DNA from: JAIEPX01 sp963725255
GTDB lineage: Bacteria > Pseudomonadota > Gammaproteobacteria > JAIEPX01
Length of the DNA: 64,000 nucleotides
Reading direction: 5' to 3'
NCBI GenBank assembly: GCA_963725255.1
Contig: CAVRXV010000005.1
Location: 451,784-515,783, forward strand
Shown: positions 1-11,410 of the stretch, piece by piece
Numbering within the stretch: position 1 is the stretch's first letter
Layout: the number at the start of each line of letters is the position of its first letter
Position numbers and translations under genes: made by a program
The notes under the pieces: model-generated
What the model was told of the DNA's origin: nothing
The model's database searches: none
Seen by the model: only the letters and a program-made list of their open reading frames with translations

Positions 1-3000
1 TCTTGGTTGATGCAAGTGAGAGAACTTGTGAGGGGAGGAAAGAATTTTGAAGTATTGACAAAGATATCATATGCCGAACAAGTTTGGATCATTCCCATCG
101 CTGTTACTCAATTGATCAGAACTACGGATGCGCAAGTAGCGCTCATTCCAGTCTTAGTATCTACAGCCGATCTGTTCCCAGCATGTAGAGATCAAATATT
201 AGAGACTGCTTCTCAACAGTATATAGAACTAGAACGTTTTGATGATGTTATTTGCATGCTTTCACATTTGAGCCAGTATCATGTAGAAAGCACAATTGGA
301 TCTATGGTCTTAACGGGAAAACTGAATGAAGCTCAACAAGCTAAGGTTATAGTCAAGGTTAATTTTGATGGTTTTATGTGGGACAGAATCAAAGCATCAT
401 TTTCGCCCTTGTTGATCGAAAATGAGCAACGTCGTCGCATAGAAGAATCATATCGACAATTTCGGAAAGAATATCTTGCACTGAAAAATGTGGGTAAAAA
501 AGATAAAAGTAAAATTTAGTGAAATTTGTAATAAATTACACACTTTGATTCGACATAAGCTTTATACTCAAGCATTAGAGCTATGTGCTGTATTGGCACC
601 TTCTGATAAACGAGATGGCTATGTTGAAAGTTTGGTACAAGCAAACGCATCATTAGAGCCTGTAAATTTCGATAATTGTATAAAAGCATCTCACCTATAT
701 CGTGAAAAGACAGTTGCGACTTCATGGAAGAATTTTTTCGAAGCAGTTCGTCGAGGCAATAATCGAGAAATAATAATGGCCTCATTGAGATGTCCATTTA
801 AAGTGTTTGCGAACTTCTTTTGTTTGTAATGCAGTGGTTCAGATATTAAATGAAGATGACATTAGCGAACCTATTGAATTTCTGCGAAGTTCAGGGTTTT
901 TAGGATCAGAATGGGCTACAAGTCAGATAAAAGAAAAAATTGTGGAGGGATTATTTAAGATATTTGGAGACGATACCACAAAACTATTAAATAGAATAAA
1001 AGGTTGGAGAAAAAGTGGTATTACAGGATTTGATGGTTTTATCATATCAACATTTTTAGAAAAAAATCAATTGGTGAATGCGGTAAAACTATTGAATTCT
1101 TGGGTCACAAATGCGGCCGATGAAAAATTCGAAAACGATCCGTGTTTTAATCAAGTTAAAAGTTATTTAGGTTCAGCTAAGCCACGCAAAAGAGTTATTC
1201 GCTACTGTAAATATGCTAGTAAATAAATCAGCACGTCAAATTCTTTTAAGAGAAATATGTCGAGTAGCTATGCAATTAAATTCAGACATAGCAATAGACA
1301 TTATAAGAGCATGTCCAGATAAAGAGTTGAAAAACGAATTTTGTGAGTTCATATTAGAATCATTTCTCGTTTCTTCACAATATGAGTTGGCAAATAAAGC
1401 AATATCTTGTCTATCCTCTGAGTTGCAACAATATTGGCGACCTATAATATCTGATGTTAGAAAGAATCATTTTAGAAGTGTATTAAACCATTGGTGCACA
1501 TCACATCGATTTGTTCGTGGCTTAGTTGACATTGTTGTCAAAAATTGGCTCAGACATGTAAATCCTAACGATGTGTTAGTAGAGTTTTCTGGTGTTTATC
1601 GACTCCAGGAGGATTTGTCTCGCTCTAGACCTTTGCTTGAAGACGCCGATTTGGACGAATCGATTAAGCGTTATCGTGCAAAGGAGGATTGTAATCGAGT
1701 TTTAAATTTAATATCACTTTACTGGTGCAGTGTATGTCTTGAATCAAATCAATCCACAATTACTGAGATTATTGCAGGACTAAGAGTTATCTTGCCTTGG
1801 TATGTTTGTGCTGGTCAATATCATGATTTAATTGAGAAAGCCAAAAAAAAGGTTTTTGAGTTAACAAAAAACTTTAGTGATATTGAAAGTTTTTTCCTTT
1901 TACTAATCGAACATAAGAAGCTTGAAAACCAGGATTTTAATTTTGTTGAGAGTCAGTGGCTAAACACGCAAGCTTTTAGAGAAATTGAACTTCTTATTGA
2001 TTTTGTACGAAAAAATATGCTGGAAACTCTTGAGGGCGGTTTAAGAAATTATAACATAGCATCATGGGTAAATGCAGCACGAGAACGATTAGTCAGTGAG
2101 TATATCAATAAAAAAATGTTTCAAGAAGTAGTACGTTTTTTACCTGATGATATGTCTTACTCAGAGCGACGTTTATTGCTAGATTGTATTGAGCAGCATG
2201 TTCAAGCTCTAGCTCTTCCTAGAGTGCAATGTCTTATCGATAAACTAAAGATCAATCTAATTGAAGAGGATGCTCTTCGATTAGTGAGTTATTTGCTGAA
2301 TGCAAATTATATCGTAGAAGGTCAAGAATTGTTTCGGCGATATGTTAAAACTCCCACACGCGTTCATGCTTTGGGGAAAAAAGTAGTAGAATGTTACTGG
2401 AAAAAACTGACGCTTTTATTAGATCCAGAGGGTGCTATTACTGTAAAGTTTATTTGTGATTCTTACACTAAAATCGCTCAGCTAAAAATAGCCCTCAAAA
2501 AGGGTGATAACAATGAGGCTATACGCTTGCAGACAGAAATTGTTCAAGACATGCGACGCCTACCTGAAATTGGTTTTAACGCATATTGCAAAAGACAATA
2601 TCCAAATGCAAATTTTAGATTTCTTTATTTTCCCATGGTACCTTCAACAGAAGCAAGAGCTCCAGGAGTTCGTTTACAAGAATTATTAAGAGGTAATGGA
2701 TTAGCAGAATTACAGAGAGATAAACCTGATATGTTTGATTTTCTACTCAATATACAACCTGCAGTAAGTCGACGTCATATGTGGCTCGAAACACTTTTTC
2801 CAATGAGTAATACAATTAAGCATGACAGTAACATTACTGCAGACAAAGTGTCGCCTGATTTCTTAACTGATCTCGTGAATGGCGTAACGCTCATTCTCCT
2901 CAAATTATCTAATCCCCTATCACCAGTTCTTGAGCTTGAGCGATTTCTTCCCTCGGTATTTATTGATATGGATCAATTAACGAGTGATATCAGTCATCAA

Positions 3001-3018
3001 TCGGACCTTACTCTGTAG
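1..3018 (+). pseudogene. Frameshifted large helical protein, 5' end outside window
   Basis: Four overlapping open frames follow one another in frames 1, 2, 3 and 1 (to 519, 488-829, 807-1226, 1213-3018). All read as the same kind of helix-rich, Leu/Ile/Lys-rich protein, so I treat them as one gene broken by three single-base shifts near 490-519 (next to a run of A), 800-829 and 1200-1226. The first frame is open to the window edge, so the N-terminus is missing. The 601-residue last frame is the longest intact part and could start at ATG 1213 if expressed alone. No domain, signal peptide or membrane segment is recognisable. The alternating helical pattern suggests an alpha-solenoid, as in many effectors of intracellular bacteria, but that is inference. 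Alternatively the breaks are sequencing errors in a single very long gene. Confidence 0.55.
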
Positions 3019-3173
3019 CGTTTATCCAAGAGACGAAAGCTCAGGTGAGGGGCTTACCATCATGATGGCTTTCGGCTTACATTGGCGATAGATGCAATCC
3101 TACTCTTCCAATATACAAATAACCATGTTAACCTACCCGCCTTATTGAAGAACACATGGAAGGATTCACGAAT

Positions 3174-3704
3174 ATGATAACAGTACCTGCTTATAACTTG
3201 AGCTCTACGCTTAATTATGATGTTAACCTGATAGACTTTCTGGGAACGAATATCGTTGTCTATTTTTACCCTAAAGATAATACTCCAGGCTGTATAAAAG
3301 AAGCTGAGAATTTTCGAGATAGTATCTCGGAATTCACTCGATTGAACTGCACAGTATTCGGGGTATCACGAGATTCAGTCGAATCACATCACTATTTCAA
3401 GAAAATGCTCGACCTGCCTTTTGAGCTTATCTCTGATAGAAACGAAAGACTATGTAAACACTTCCGTGTTATTCAGGAGAAGCATTGGTTCGACATTCCC
3501 TATGACAGCATTGTTAGAAGCACCTTTCTGATCAATACTCGAGGTGAAGTTGTCAAAGAATGGCGTGAACTGAAAGTAGAGGGACATGTTGCGAATGTTC
3601 TCAACGAACTACGTATGATCGATAAACAGGAAGACAATAACGAAGTCGTCCAAGTGCTTCGAACGGCAACAACAATTAATCGAGTGACTGCGGTTCTTTC
3701 TTAA
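3174..3704 (+). CDS. Peroxiredoxin, BCP/AhpC-TSA type
   Basis: Thiol peroxidase of the BCP (PrxQ) branch, which reduces hydrogen peroxide and organic peroxides in the cytoplasm using thioredoxin. The signature YFYPKDNTPGC carries the peroxidatic cysteine, followed by KEAENFRD and the family block VFGVSRDSVESH. The usual resolving cysteine five residues after the first is absent, so it is probably a 1-Cys type. Another ATG lies at 3156, but GGAAGGA at 3159-3165 is an ideal ribosome-binding site for ATG 3174, giving MITVPAYNLS, a normal BCP N-terminus. The C-terminus runs some 20 residues beyond a typical BCP. It is intact between two frameshifted genes. The family call is firm; the exact substrate is not known. 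Confidence 0.88.
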   Translation: MITVPAYNLSSTLNYDVNLIDFLGTNIVVYFYPKDNTPGCIKEAENFRDSISEFTRLNCTVFGVSRDSVESHHYFKKMLDLPFELISDRNERLCKHFRVIQEKHWFDIPYDSIVRSTFLINTRGEVVKEWRELKVEGHVANVLNELRMIDKQEDNNEVVQVLRTATTINRVTAVLS

Positions 3705-3818
3705 TTTGCCCCATTATCTTTTCCAGTTTGCTCTTTGTTCACACTAATTGTATTTCTCATACAATAAGGAGTATATCTTTAAATATTCAGACTTTGTTCC
3801 TAAAAGAGGGGCTAGAGC

Positions 3819-5252
3819 ATGGTAGATGTGAATATCTCTAAAGTATTGATAAGCCTATATACTTATATCAGCATTCTCTATGTGTTCTGTGCGTATTTAT
3901 TAAATTCCGTTCTGGTTTTTGTGTTAGAACTTAATAGTATGCTACGTAAATTTTTACAAAGATATGATCAGTTTTATTACAACATATTTCATTATTTTGG
4001 ATTATGCGCTATTTATCTCGCCACTGTTTTTATGACAAAAAATTATCATTTCTTTGCGTGTAGTTTTGTCACTCCACTTGCAGTAATATCTTTGACTCTC
4101 TTGTTTCTCTATGTCGGAACATTTATTTGGAATTTTCTTAGACATTTATTGGCTTTGTGATCGATATGGTTATCACGAAGACTATGCGATACCTAAGAAT
4201 ATTATTTGTCTTACGCTTATTATGGTTCCATTATTTCTCGTTACATTAAATACCTCAGGAATCACTCATGGTCTTTTAGTATGTCTATTTTTTGCCACAA
4301 GACTTGATTATTTAGATAACTATGAATCAACTGCGCATGATGCTATGCATAAAAGAGTCTCTATCAAATTTTGATGATGATGATTCGTACTTACAAATCG
4401 TTGCCCTTAAAGGGATAGATTTTTTAATGAACTATGTATTAGGTGTATTTTTCCTGTATCCGCCTAACCTCTATTATTATCACCACATTTATAATCATCA
4501 TAAAGAGAACTGCGGACCTAAGGATGTTACTTCGCCAATCTTTTATAATCGACAGAGTGTGAGTCATTTTTGTCGAGCGGCATTAAAATTTATGTTGGGA
4601 TGGTTTACAGCGGCCGATTTATTGTTATATCTAATAAAAAACAAGCACTATATAGCCGCGATTAATGTATTTTTTGGTCAAGTCTATTTTTATGCTGCTA
4701 TCTATTTAATTGGTCTTGTGTCGCCATTATTTGCAATATCATTTCTTGATTATTCGTGTTGTCGATGGATATTTGCTAGCAAAAACAATTTGGCGTTGGC
4801 ATGCATTTATAGATCCAACAGCAAAAGAGTTTACCTATGACAACGCGCTCAATATAGTTTCGAGTAATCGCTCAATTTACTTTCACTATTATCATTCTCT
4901 ACACCACCTTAAAGCAAATATGCGTAATGCTGTCATGGATAGTTATATTCAAAAAAACAAGCATGAAATAGCAAAGTCCAATATTGTGATGCTCCGTGAT
5001 TTAAAAACGTCAGAACTCGTGTCTCTAATTTTTTCCGACCGTCTTGATATCATTGCTAAGCATTGGGTAGATCTTAATGATTCACCGCTGTCAGACAATG
5101 AAGTCCGCGAGCTTTTAAAGCTAAGGCTACAACCCTGGATACATCATCCCGCTATGCCTAGCTATTTTCAAAATTGGATTGACCCTGCACTTAGAGATTT
5201 TATTGGTCATTGGAATAGAAAAAAGCATTCTATGCTCGAATTAGCAGGCTAG
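3819..5252 (+). pseudogene. Membrane fatty-acid desaturase/hydroxylase-like gene, frameshifted
   Basis: Four overlapping frames (3819-4160, 4111-4374, 4322-4840, 4710-5252) join into one protein. It has several hydrophobic segments and the three histidine clusters of integral-membrane di-iron desaturases and hydroxylases: HDAMH near 4336-4350, HHIYNHH near 4480-4500 and HSLHH near 4891-4908. Such enzymes desaturate or hydroxylate lipid-linked acyl chains. Three frame changes (about 4115-4155, 4345-4370 and 4740-4760) would stop a functional product. The 3' end overlaps by a few bases the ancestral end of the convergent NRPS gene. The product could have supplied an acyl group or acted on lipids near the NRPS, but this is only suggested by proximity. 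Confidence 0.68.
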
Positions 5253-8200
5253 CTTCATTTTCACTGAACGAATTAGACTATTGATGTTAGGAGATAGTAA
5301 GACCTCTCGAAGTGAAAATTTAACTCCAAATCGAATTGAAATTTCATTGCAAAACTTTAACGCATCCAATCAGTTCCCGCCTTGCGTAAAGAAATTATTT
5401 TCGGGGTTTATCGATAGTGACCCTAGAATTTTTGTTAATATGTTTAATATTGTATCTTCGACATCTTTATCGTTTGAATTATCTCGCGAATTCTCTGTGG
5501 CTACATTGTTTGCATAGAAAGATGTTAAGAAACGCCGGTCTATTTTACCACCCATTAGGTATTTGAATTCATCAACCAAGAGATATTTATCAGGAATTGC
5601 ATAAGTAGGTAAGTTGGCGACGAGGAAATCGTTTAAATGCATCGGAGATAGGGAGTTTTTAATCTTCTCTGAGTAAAATAGTACAGCCTGGTTTTCTATT
5701 AATATGCACACTGCAAATTTAAGTGACGGATGTAGGGTTGCAGTTTGAGAAATATCGTTCAAATCAAAACGATATCCGAATCGTTTACATTGTTGATCCA
5801 GCCTTCCTGAAAATATCAGCTTGCCATCATTATCAATTTTACCCATGTCTCCGGTTAAATAACATGACTGGCTTGGATCATAGGGATCTGGCCTAAATTT
5901 TTCCAAAGTAAGGGAATTGTTTTTATAATACCCGTAACCTACACCAGGTCCAGATATCAAGATTTCACCTAATGAATTCGGAGGAACTTCTTTAAAATCC
6001 GGATTAACAATATAAAACCTGGTTCCAGGAAATGCTTTTCCGAGTGGAACTTTCATGTTGAGTTCGACTGGTTTAGTCAGTATTTCCACACAAACTGTAT
6101 CTGCACATTCAGCAGGCCCGTAATCATTTACTATCGGTGTATTTGGGAATGTTTCTAACCATGAATTCACTGTTCGCGGTGTCAATAATTCTCCAGTAGA
6201 TATTAGCCATTTAAGACTATGTAAGGACTTGGCAAGAGAGATGTTGGTGTTCAAGTATTCAACTATTAAATCAATGACGGAGGGTACTAACTGCAATACA
6301 GAAATCTCGTACTGCGCGCAATCATGGAGTAACATCTCAAGATTGAGTGGATTATCTGTAATGACTATTTTACCCCCGACAAGTCAGGGGGCCAAGATAT
6401 TGCCAAACAACGACGTCTGATTGAACTGAGGCTGTTTGTAAAATGCAAAAGCTTGAATCAAGATTAAGTTTTTTTGAGCTTTGTTGTATATGATAAAGAG
6501 CACCACGATGGTGATTCATAGCCACTTTAGGAGTGCCAGTGGTGCCTGATGTTTGTATATAATAACAGTGATTGCTGGGGTTCACTTTTGTGCATAAATT
6601 ATGCGTCGGATAGTCAGTAAATACTTCAAGTTCTAATAAAATTCTTCCTATATTATTGTCTTTTAAAAATTCCTCCGTTATATGTTCGTCTTCGGAGGAA
6701 GCAACGAGATATTTTAAGTTAAGAGAGTGGATCTGTTTAAGGATAAGAGACTCAGGTAAATTATGATCCAGTAATAGAAAACAACCGCCAGCTTTAAGGA
6801 CTCCGAGCATAAATACGAGCATTCGAATAGATCGACATGAGTATATTCCAACTAAGTCATTTGATAATAGGCCCTTTGAGATCAAAAAATGGCCGATTTG
6901 ATTCGATATTTGATTAAGTTCGAGGTAGGTTAAGTGTTGATTATTATGAACAACAGCAATTGAATTCGGATGCTGACTTACCCTATTTTCAAATTCCTCT
7001 TTCACAGATGTATCTATTTTGATCAGATTTGAATCAAGTGTTTCCAATTTAGTGAATGCATTTGGAATAATACATTGAGTTGGAGATTTTAAAGCGCTTT
7101 CAAGAATTTGAAGATATTGTTGGGCTATTTTTTCTATAGTAGGATGCGCGAAAAGATCGGTATCATATTCAAAACCGATGGCAATATTGTTATCACCCTC
7201 TCTAATTATTAAGCTTAGATCTGTATTTGACCCATTAACGTTTTCTTCATTCACCACGGTTGTCAGTCCCGCTATTTTAAAATCTTCACTGTGATTTGAT
7301 TGAGAGATTATCATTACATTGGATAAAGGAGATAAGCTAATGCTTCTAATTTGCTTCAATTCTGTCAGGACATGACTAAAGGGCACAAATCGATGTTCGA
7401 GACCCTCAAAGAGAATTTCTTGAAATTGAGACAGATTCTCCAAGAAAGATTGATTGCTTATAATACTAACAACAAGGGTGATAAAGTTCGTGAAACATCC
7501 TATTATTTCTTGATCATCAAATCTACCCCGAGTTGTAATTGGCATGCTAATAGGTACGGTATTAGAAAGCGAATAGCTGCTCAAGAGAAGACAAAAAACA
7601 GTGCCAAGTACTATAAATGGTGTTGTATTGTGTTCTTTGGAAAATGAAAAGACGTGAGAACTGATAGTCGAGGGTAAGACTATATTAAGGGTATTGCCTA
7701 AGTTGCGAGCAAGAGCTCTGCGAGGATAGTCGATTGGAAGCGGAACTTTCTCAATCTGATGTAATTTAGATGCCCAGTAATTGAGTGATCTTTTATATTC
7801 TCGCATCTGTAGATATTCTTGTTCTAGAAATGAAATTTGATCTAAAGAATTGCCCGTTTTTTCTTGTCCTTTATGTTCATTCTGTTTGTTGTTATATAAA
7901 TCAGATAGATTCCGAAGAAATATATCAAGAGAGATATCATCGATAATTGTGTGATGGAATACCAGTATGAGATGTGTATGGTCTTGATTTTCCTGATAAA
8001 GAAATGATTTTACTAAGGGTCCTTTTTCTATGTTGAATCGGTAATGTTTTGCTTCCTCGAGTAATTTGTTACAAATAGTGTTTTCATCGCGAAAATTCGT
8101 TTTGTCTATGCTTTCAAGTGGAAAGCTACTTCCAGTTACTCTCTTCTGAATAAAGCTGCCATTGACTGATTCAAAAACGGTCTTTAATTCAGGATTTAGG

Positions 8201-10152
8201 TCCCACAATTGATTTAATGATTGCGATAAATATTCAAGTGATAAATTACCTTGCAACGTAATGTGGAGGACTATGTTGAATAGAAAGTGATTTTCACTCA
8301 CAAGTGAACTCAACAATATATGTTGTTGTCCAGCCGTTAATTGCGCAAATTCTGCTGTGGAGCTGTCAGACTTATCTATAGCCTTAAATTTAGGTGATTT
8401 ATTAAGTTGATATTCGAATTCATGAAAACAAGGATGCTTAAATAATGTGCCAAGGTTCAAGTTTATTTCTAATTGGCTGCGAATTTGAGAAATCAGGTGC
8501 ATTCCTTTTAGTGAGTTACCTCCCAATGCGAAGAAATTGTCATTATCATTAACTTCCTCGATATTTAACATACTACACCATAGCGCTTTTAAGCCGCTAT
8601 TTTTAGTTTTTCTTGTTGCAGTGCTTATTGTATCAGCATGATTTGAGGCGTATATGATCAGAGCCTTGCCATCTACTTTTAGGCTCGTATTAAGTGGAAT
8701 ATCAACCAGTGTAAATAATTTGAAAGAGAATTTATTGGCATATTCTTTAGAAATAAATTCGATTATTTTATCTCGATTAGAATTGCTATTTTCAGGATCA
8801 CATTCTACAAATATGAAAACATCGATATTAGATGATTGATCTGAACTCTTAATAAGAACGACATTCCTTAATTGAAGGCCCAGAATCGAATGAATTTTAC
8901 GAGTTAAATCATTCAGATAAAATTTTTCACCGCCCGCGATGACAGTGTCGTCATTTCTGCCACAATAGTGAATTAGTCCATGGTCATCTTTATAGCCTAA
9001 GTCATCGGTTTTGTAGAATCGTGTATTATTAATGATAATGAATTTTTTATTATTGAGAGTCGGATTATTATGATAACCCTGTGACACCCCAACCCCACTC
9101 ACTGCTATATGGCCAATTTCATTGATTTTTGTTTGTGAGTTATCATCTCTGAGAATTTCAATGTTCATGTTGTCAATAGGCCGACCAATAGGGATGCGAT
9201 TACTGGATATTTCATCAGTGAAATCGAAATAGCAGCAGTCTGCAGATACTTCTGTTGAACCATATATATTGATTAATCTCGATGAATTAAAGGTTATTTT
9301 AAAACTAGTCACTAAATCATAATGTAATTCTTCGCCACTACAAAACCATGTGCGGACAGAATGGTAATTCTCTCGTATTGTTGTGTGGTCATTGAGTATT
9401 AATCGCAAAATAGAGGGTACCAATGTTAAATGTGTAACTCGATGTTGGTTAATTATTTTCGAAAGTTCTTTAATGTCATTTTTTTGGTGATCATCCACAA
9501 TAACTAATAGTGTTCCACATAATATCGGCGATAAAATTTCAGCTATTACGTCTACGAATGAGGTCGATGTCTTATGGCAGCATACATCATCAGATTCGTA
9601 CGGAAATACTCGCCAACCCCATTTTAATCGGTTTATCGTGCCAGAATGAGTTCCTAATGTGATTTTACGGATGCCTGTTGAACCTGATGTATGCATTAAG
9701 TAAGCTGTATCGCGATTATCTTTTCGTCGTTTGAGGCAATTTTCTTTGTCTAATGTGCTGTGTCCGGTTTCTGATATATTGTTGATATTGATAGTTAAAA
9801 GATCCTTACTGATGCTCGCTATAGAAGTGCTTGAGGCAATAATGCAGCTAATATTAGCCTGTTTTATTAGCTCATTAATTTCTTTTTCGTTATCTGATGG
9901 TTGAATGAAAAGAAACACATTGCCAGTTTTTAAAATAGCAAACAGGGCTGAAATCCGATCCATGCCGGGTTTGAGCATAATTCCTATATGATGTCCTGGC
10001 TGGATATTCAGACTAAGTATGCTCTGAGAAATAAGATTTATTTTATCATTAAACTCTTTGCGTGATATACGACAATTACCATGGATCATAATGACTTCAT
10101 CAGAGGATCCAACTGTTTTTTCCTGATAATGATCGTATATATTTTCTAGCAT
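5241..10152 (-). pseudogene. Two-module non-ribosomal peptide synthetase (A-T-C-A-T), inactivated
   Basis: Domain order along the minus strand: adenylation A1 (HTSGSTG, YGSTEVSAD, YKTDDLG, GRNDD); carrier T1 (LGGNSL, serine codon TCA at 8512-8514); condensation C (HHTIIDD near 7934-7957, Asp where HHxxxDG has Gly); adenylation A2 (TSGTTGTPK, YGPAE, LTGDMG, GRLDQ, GGKIDR); carrier T2. Two lesions are visible. A run of five C on the plus strand at 6373-6377 shifts the A2 frame; removing one base restores continuity from LTCRG to KIVITDNP. At 5370-5372 the codon of the T2 attachment serine is TGA, after which 48 in-frame carrier-like codons continue to TAA at 5241. No thioesterase or reductase domain exists. 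Start ATG 10152 lies 34 bases after the ATP-grasp gene, suggesting an operon. The specificity cannot be read reliably. Confidence 0.88.
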
Positions 10153-10186
10153 GATTTTCCCATCACATATGAACTTCAGAGAGCTT

Positions 10187-11173
10187 TTAAGCGTCTGAAA
10201 TTTTCGATTGAATACTCCTGGCCATATATTGATATAAGTACGGATGTATTTCTGGATTCGTATTGACTTCAAGTACATAAAGCTGAGTATCATCACTCAG
10301 TATCGCGTCCACAGTGAAAACATAGTCCGCATCTTCTTCAACGCATAATATTATCTTCATTGCATTCGCTAGAATATCTATTTGCTCTTGTAATTGGGGA
10401 TACTCTTTTAATGGAGTATAGAAATCATCAATAAGTTCGGGGTCTGCGAGCATTGAGCCGTACCGGAAATCAACGAGAAGTTCTTCATCGCGCTCAAGTA
10501 TTTCGTCTCGAGTTTTTTTATAGTAGTCTAACATTTCATCGATACGATCTTCGTAAAGGAAATCTTTATTGAACCCACCCTGTATTCTGATCAATTCTTC
10601 GACGGTTTGTGCACCATTTCCAGTAATGGTAGGCATCGGTTGAGATTCTAAGATAATGGGAGAACCTTTCCAGAACCAAATTTTAACGATGTTGCCCTCA
10701 ATAAATTCTTCGAAGAATTCAGAGAGGCCAAAGAAGTCATTGCAATCTGATGATTTATTAAACGGCCCATGAATATCCGCAGCAAAGGAAGAAATTTGTT
10801 TTTTAACAATGCACGGAGAAATATCGTTATCTTTTTTGTTTGACCAGGTGGGTACTTTTACCCCAAGGCGCTGTAATTCTAATTTTGTTTTAATTTTGTC
10901 TGATAAGGTTTTTAAACACGACTCAGAAAATGGTGCTCTTCTATAATTTTGCCAACCACTGAAAGCAGTAACATCCGAATTAAGTTGTTTGATATAGCAA
11001 GTTTGATTAGGATTTGACTGTAGAAATTTGGGGTAAAGATAAAATTCACAGCGATTTCCTTTGAGAGTCACTGTGAAAGTTCTGCCATCAATATTAATTG
11101 ATAGAGGCAAATCTTTAAAGCTATCATGCAAACAAACAATGTGATTTAAAAGAGATCTGCTGGGAGGACTCAT
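10187..11173 (-). CDS. ATP-grasp peptide ligase-like protein next to NRPS
   Basis: A cytoplasmic ATP-grasp enzyme resembling cyanophycin-synthetase/RimK-type ligases, which join a carboxylate to an amine through an acyl phosphate. Supporting features are an N-lobe segment KLELQRLGVKVPTW, the nucleotide-lid-like stretch EEFIEGNIVKIWFW, the block MPTITGNGAQTVEELI typical of cyanophycin-synthetase-like ATP-grasp domains, and the metal-binding end LEVNTNPEIHPYLY with Glu and Asn. It starts at ATG 11173 (AAAAGG upstream) or GTG 11179 two codons earlier. It is the first gene of a probable operon with the NRPS downstream. A role in making or tailoring an amino-acid building block or in joining the NRPS product is inferred. 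It is intact although the NRPS is broken. Confidence 0.75.
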   Translation of the reverse strand: MSPPSRSLLNHIVCLHDSFKDLPLSINIDGRTFTVTLKGNRCEFYLYPKFLQSNPNQTCYIKQLNSDVTAFSGWQNYRRAPFSESCLKTLSDKIKTKLELQRLGVKVPTWSNKKDNDISPCIVKKQISSFAADIHGPFNKSSDCNDFFGLSEFFEEFIEGNIVKIWFWKGSPIILESQPMPTITGNGAQTVEELIRIQGGFNKDFLYEDRIDEMLDYYKKTRDEILERDEELLVDFRYGSMLADPELIDDFYTPLKEYPQLQEQIDILANAMKIILCVEEDADYVFTVDAILSDDTQLYVLEVNTNPEIHPYLYQYMARSIQSKISDA

Positions 11174-11197
11174 TGGCACCTTTTATTTGTTAAATGG

Positions 11198-11217
11198 GGA
11201 ACAACTCATTATGTTCC
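11198..11217. promoter_or_regulatory. Palindrome in divergent promoter region (ATP-grasp/NRPS and LRR gene)
   Basis: The intergenic space between the divergent genes at 11173 and 11411 holds the inverted repeat GGAAC-N10-GTTCC just upstream of the ATP-grasp start. It is a plausible operator, but I could not identify a convincing promoter pair next to it. Confidence 0.22.
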
Positions 11218-11410
11218 GGATCTTCAAATCTTAACATTCACATCTAAGCCAAAGCAAATTAGATGGAAAGTTATACCTCAGATAACAATTTAGAGGTATT
11301 TGTCTATTGATGTTAGGGTGAAAGAGGTTAATGGCTTGATAGCTTTGATTGTGTTCAGTTTTTTGATATGATCAATCAATATTGATTTACCATATTATGG
11401 AGCCGTGCCA

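Noticed and set aside
3057..3068. CCATCATGATGG palindrome as an operator for the peroxiredoxin gene
   Set aside because: It is more than 100 bases from the chosen start, with no promoter boxes placed around it; a chance palindrome is likely.
5370..5372. TGA in the carrier domain read as recoding (Trp or selenocysteine)
   Set aside because: TGA is an ordinary stop here (for example at the overlap 50393-50395), and serine recoding at this codon has no precedent; a nonsense mutation is simpler.
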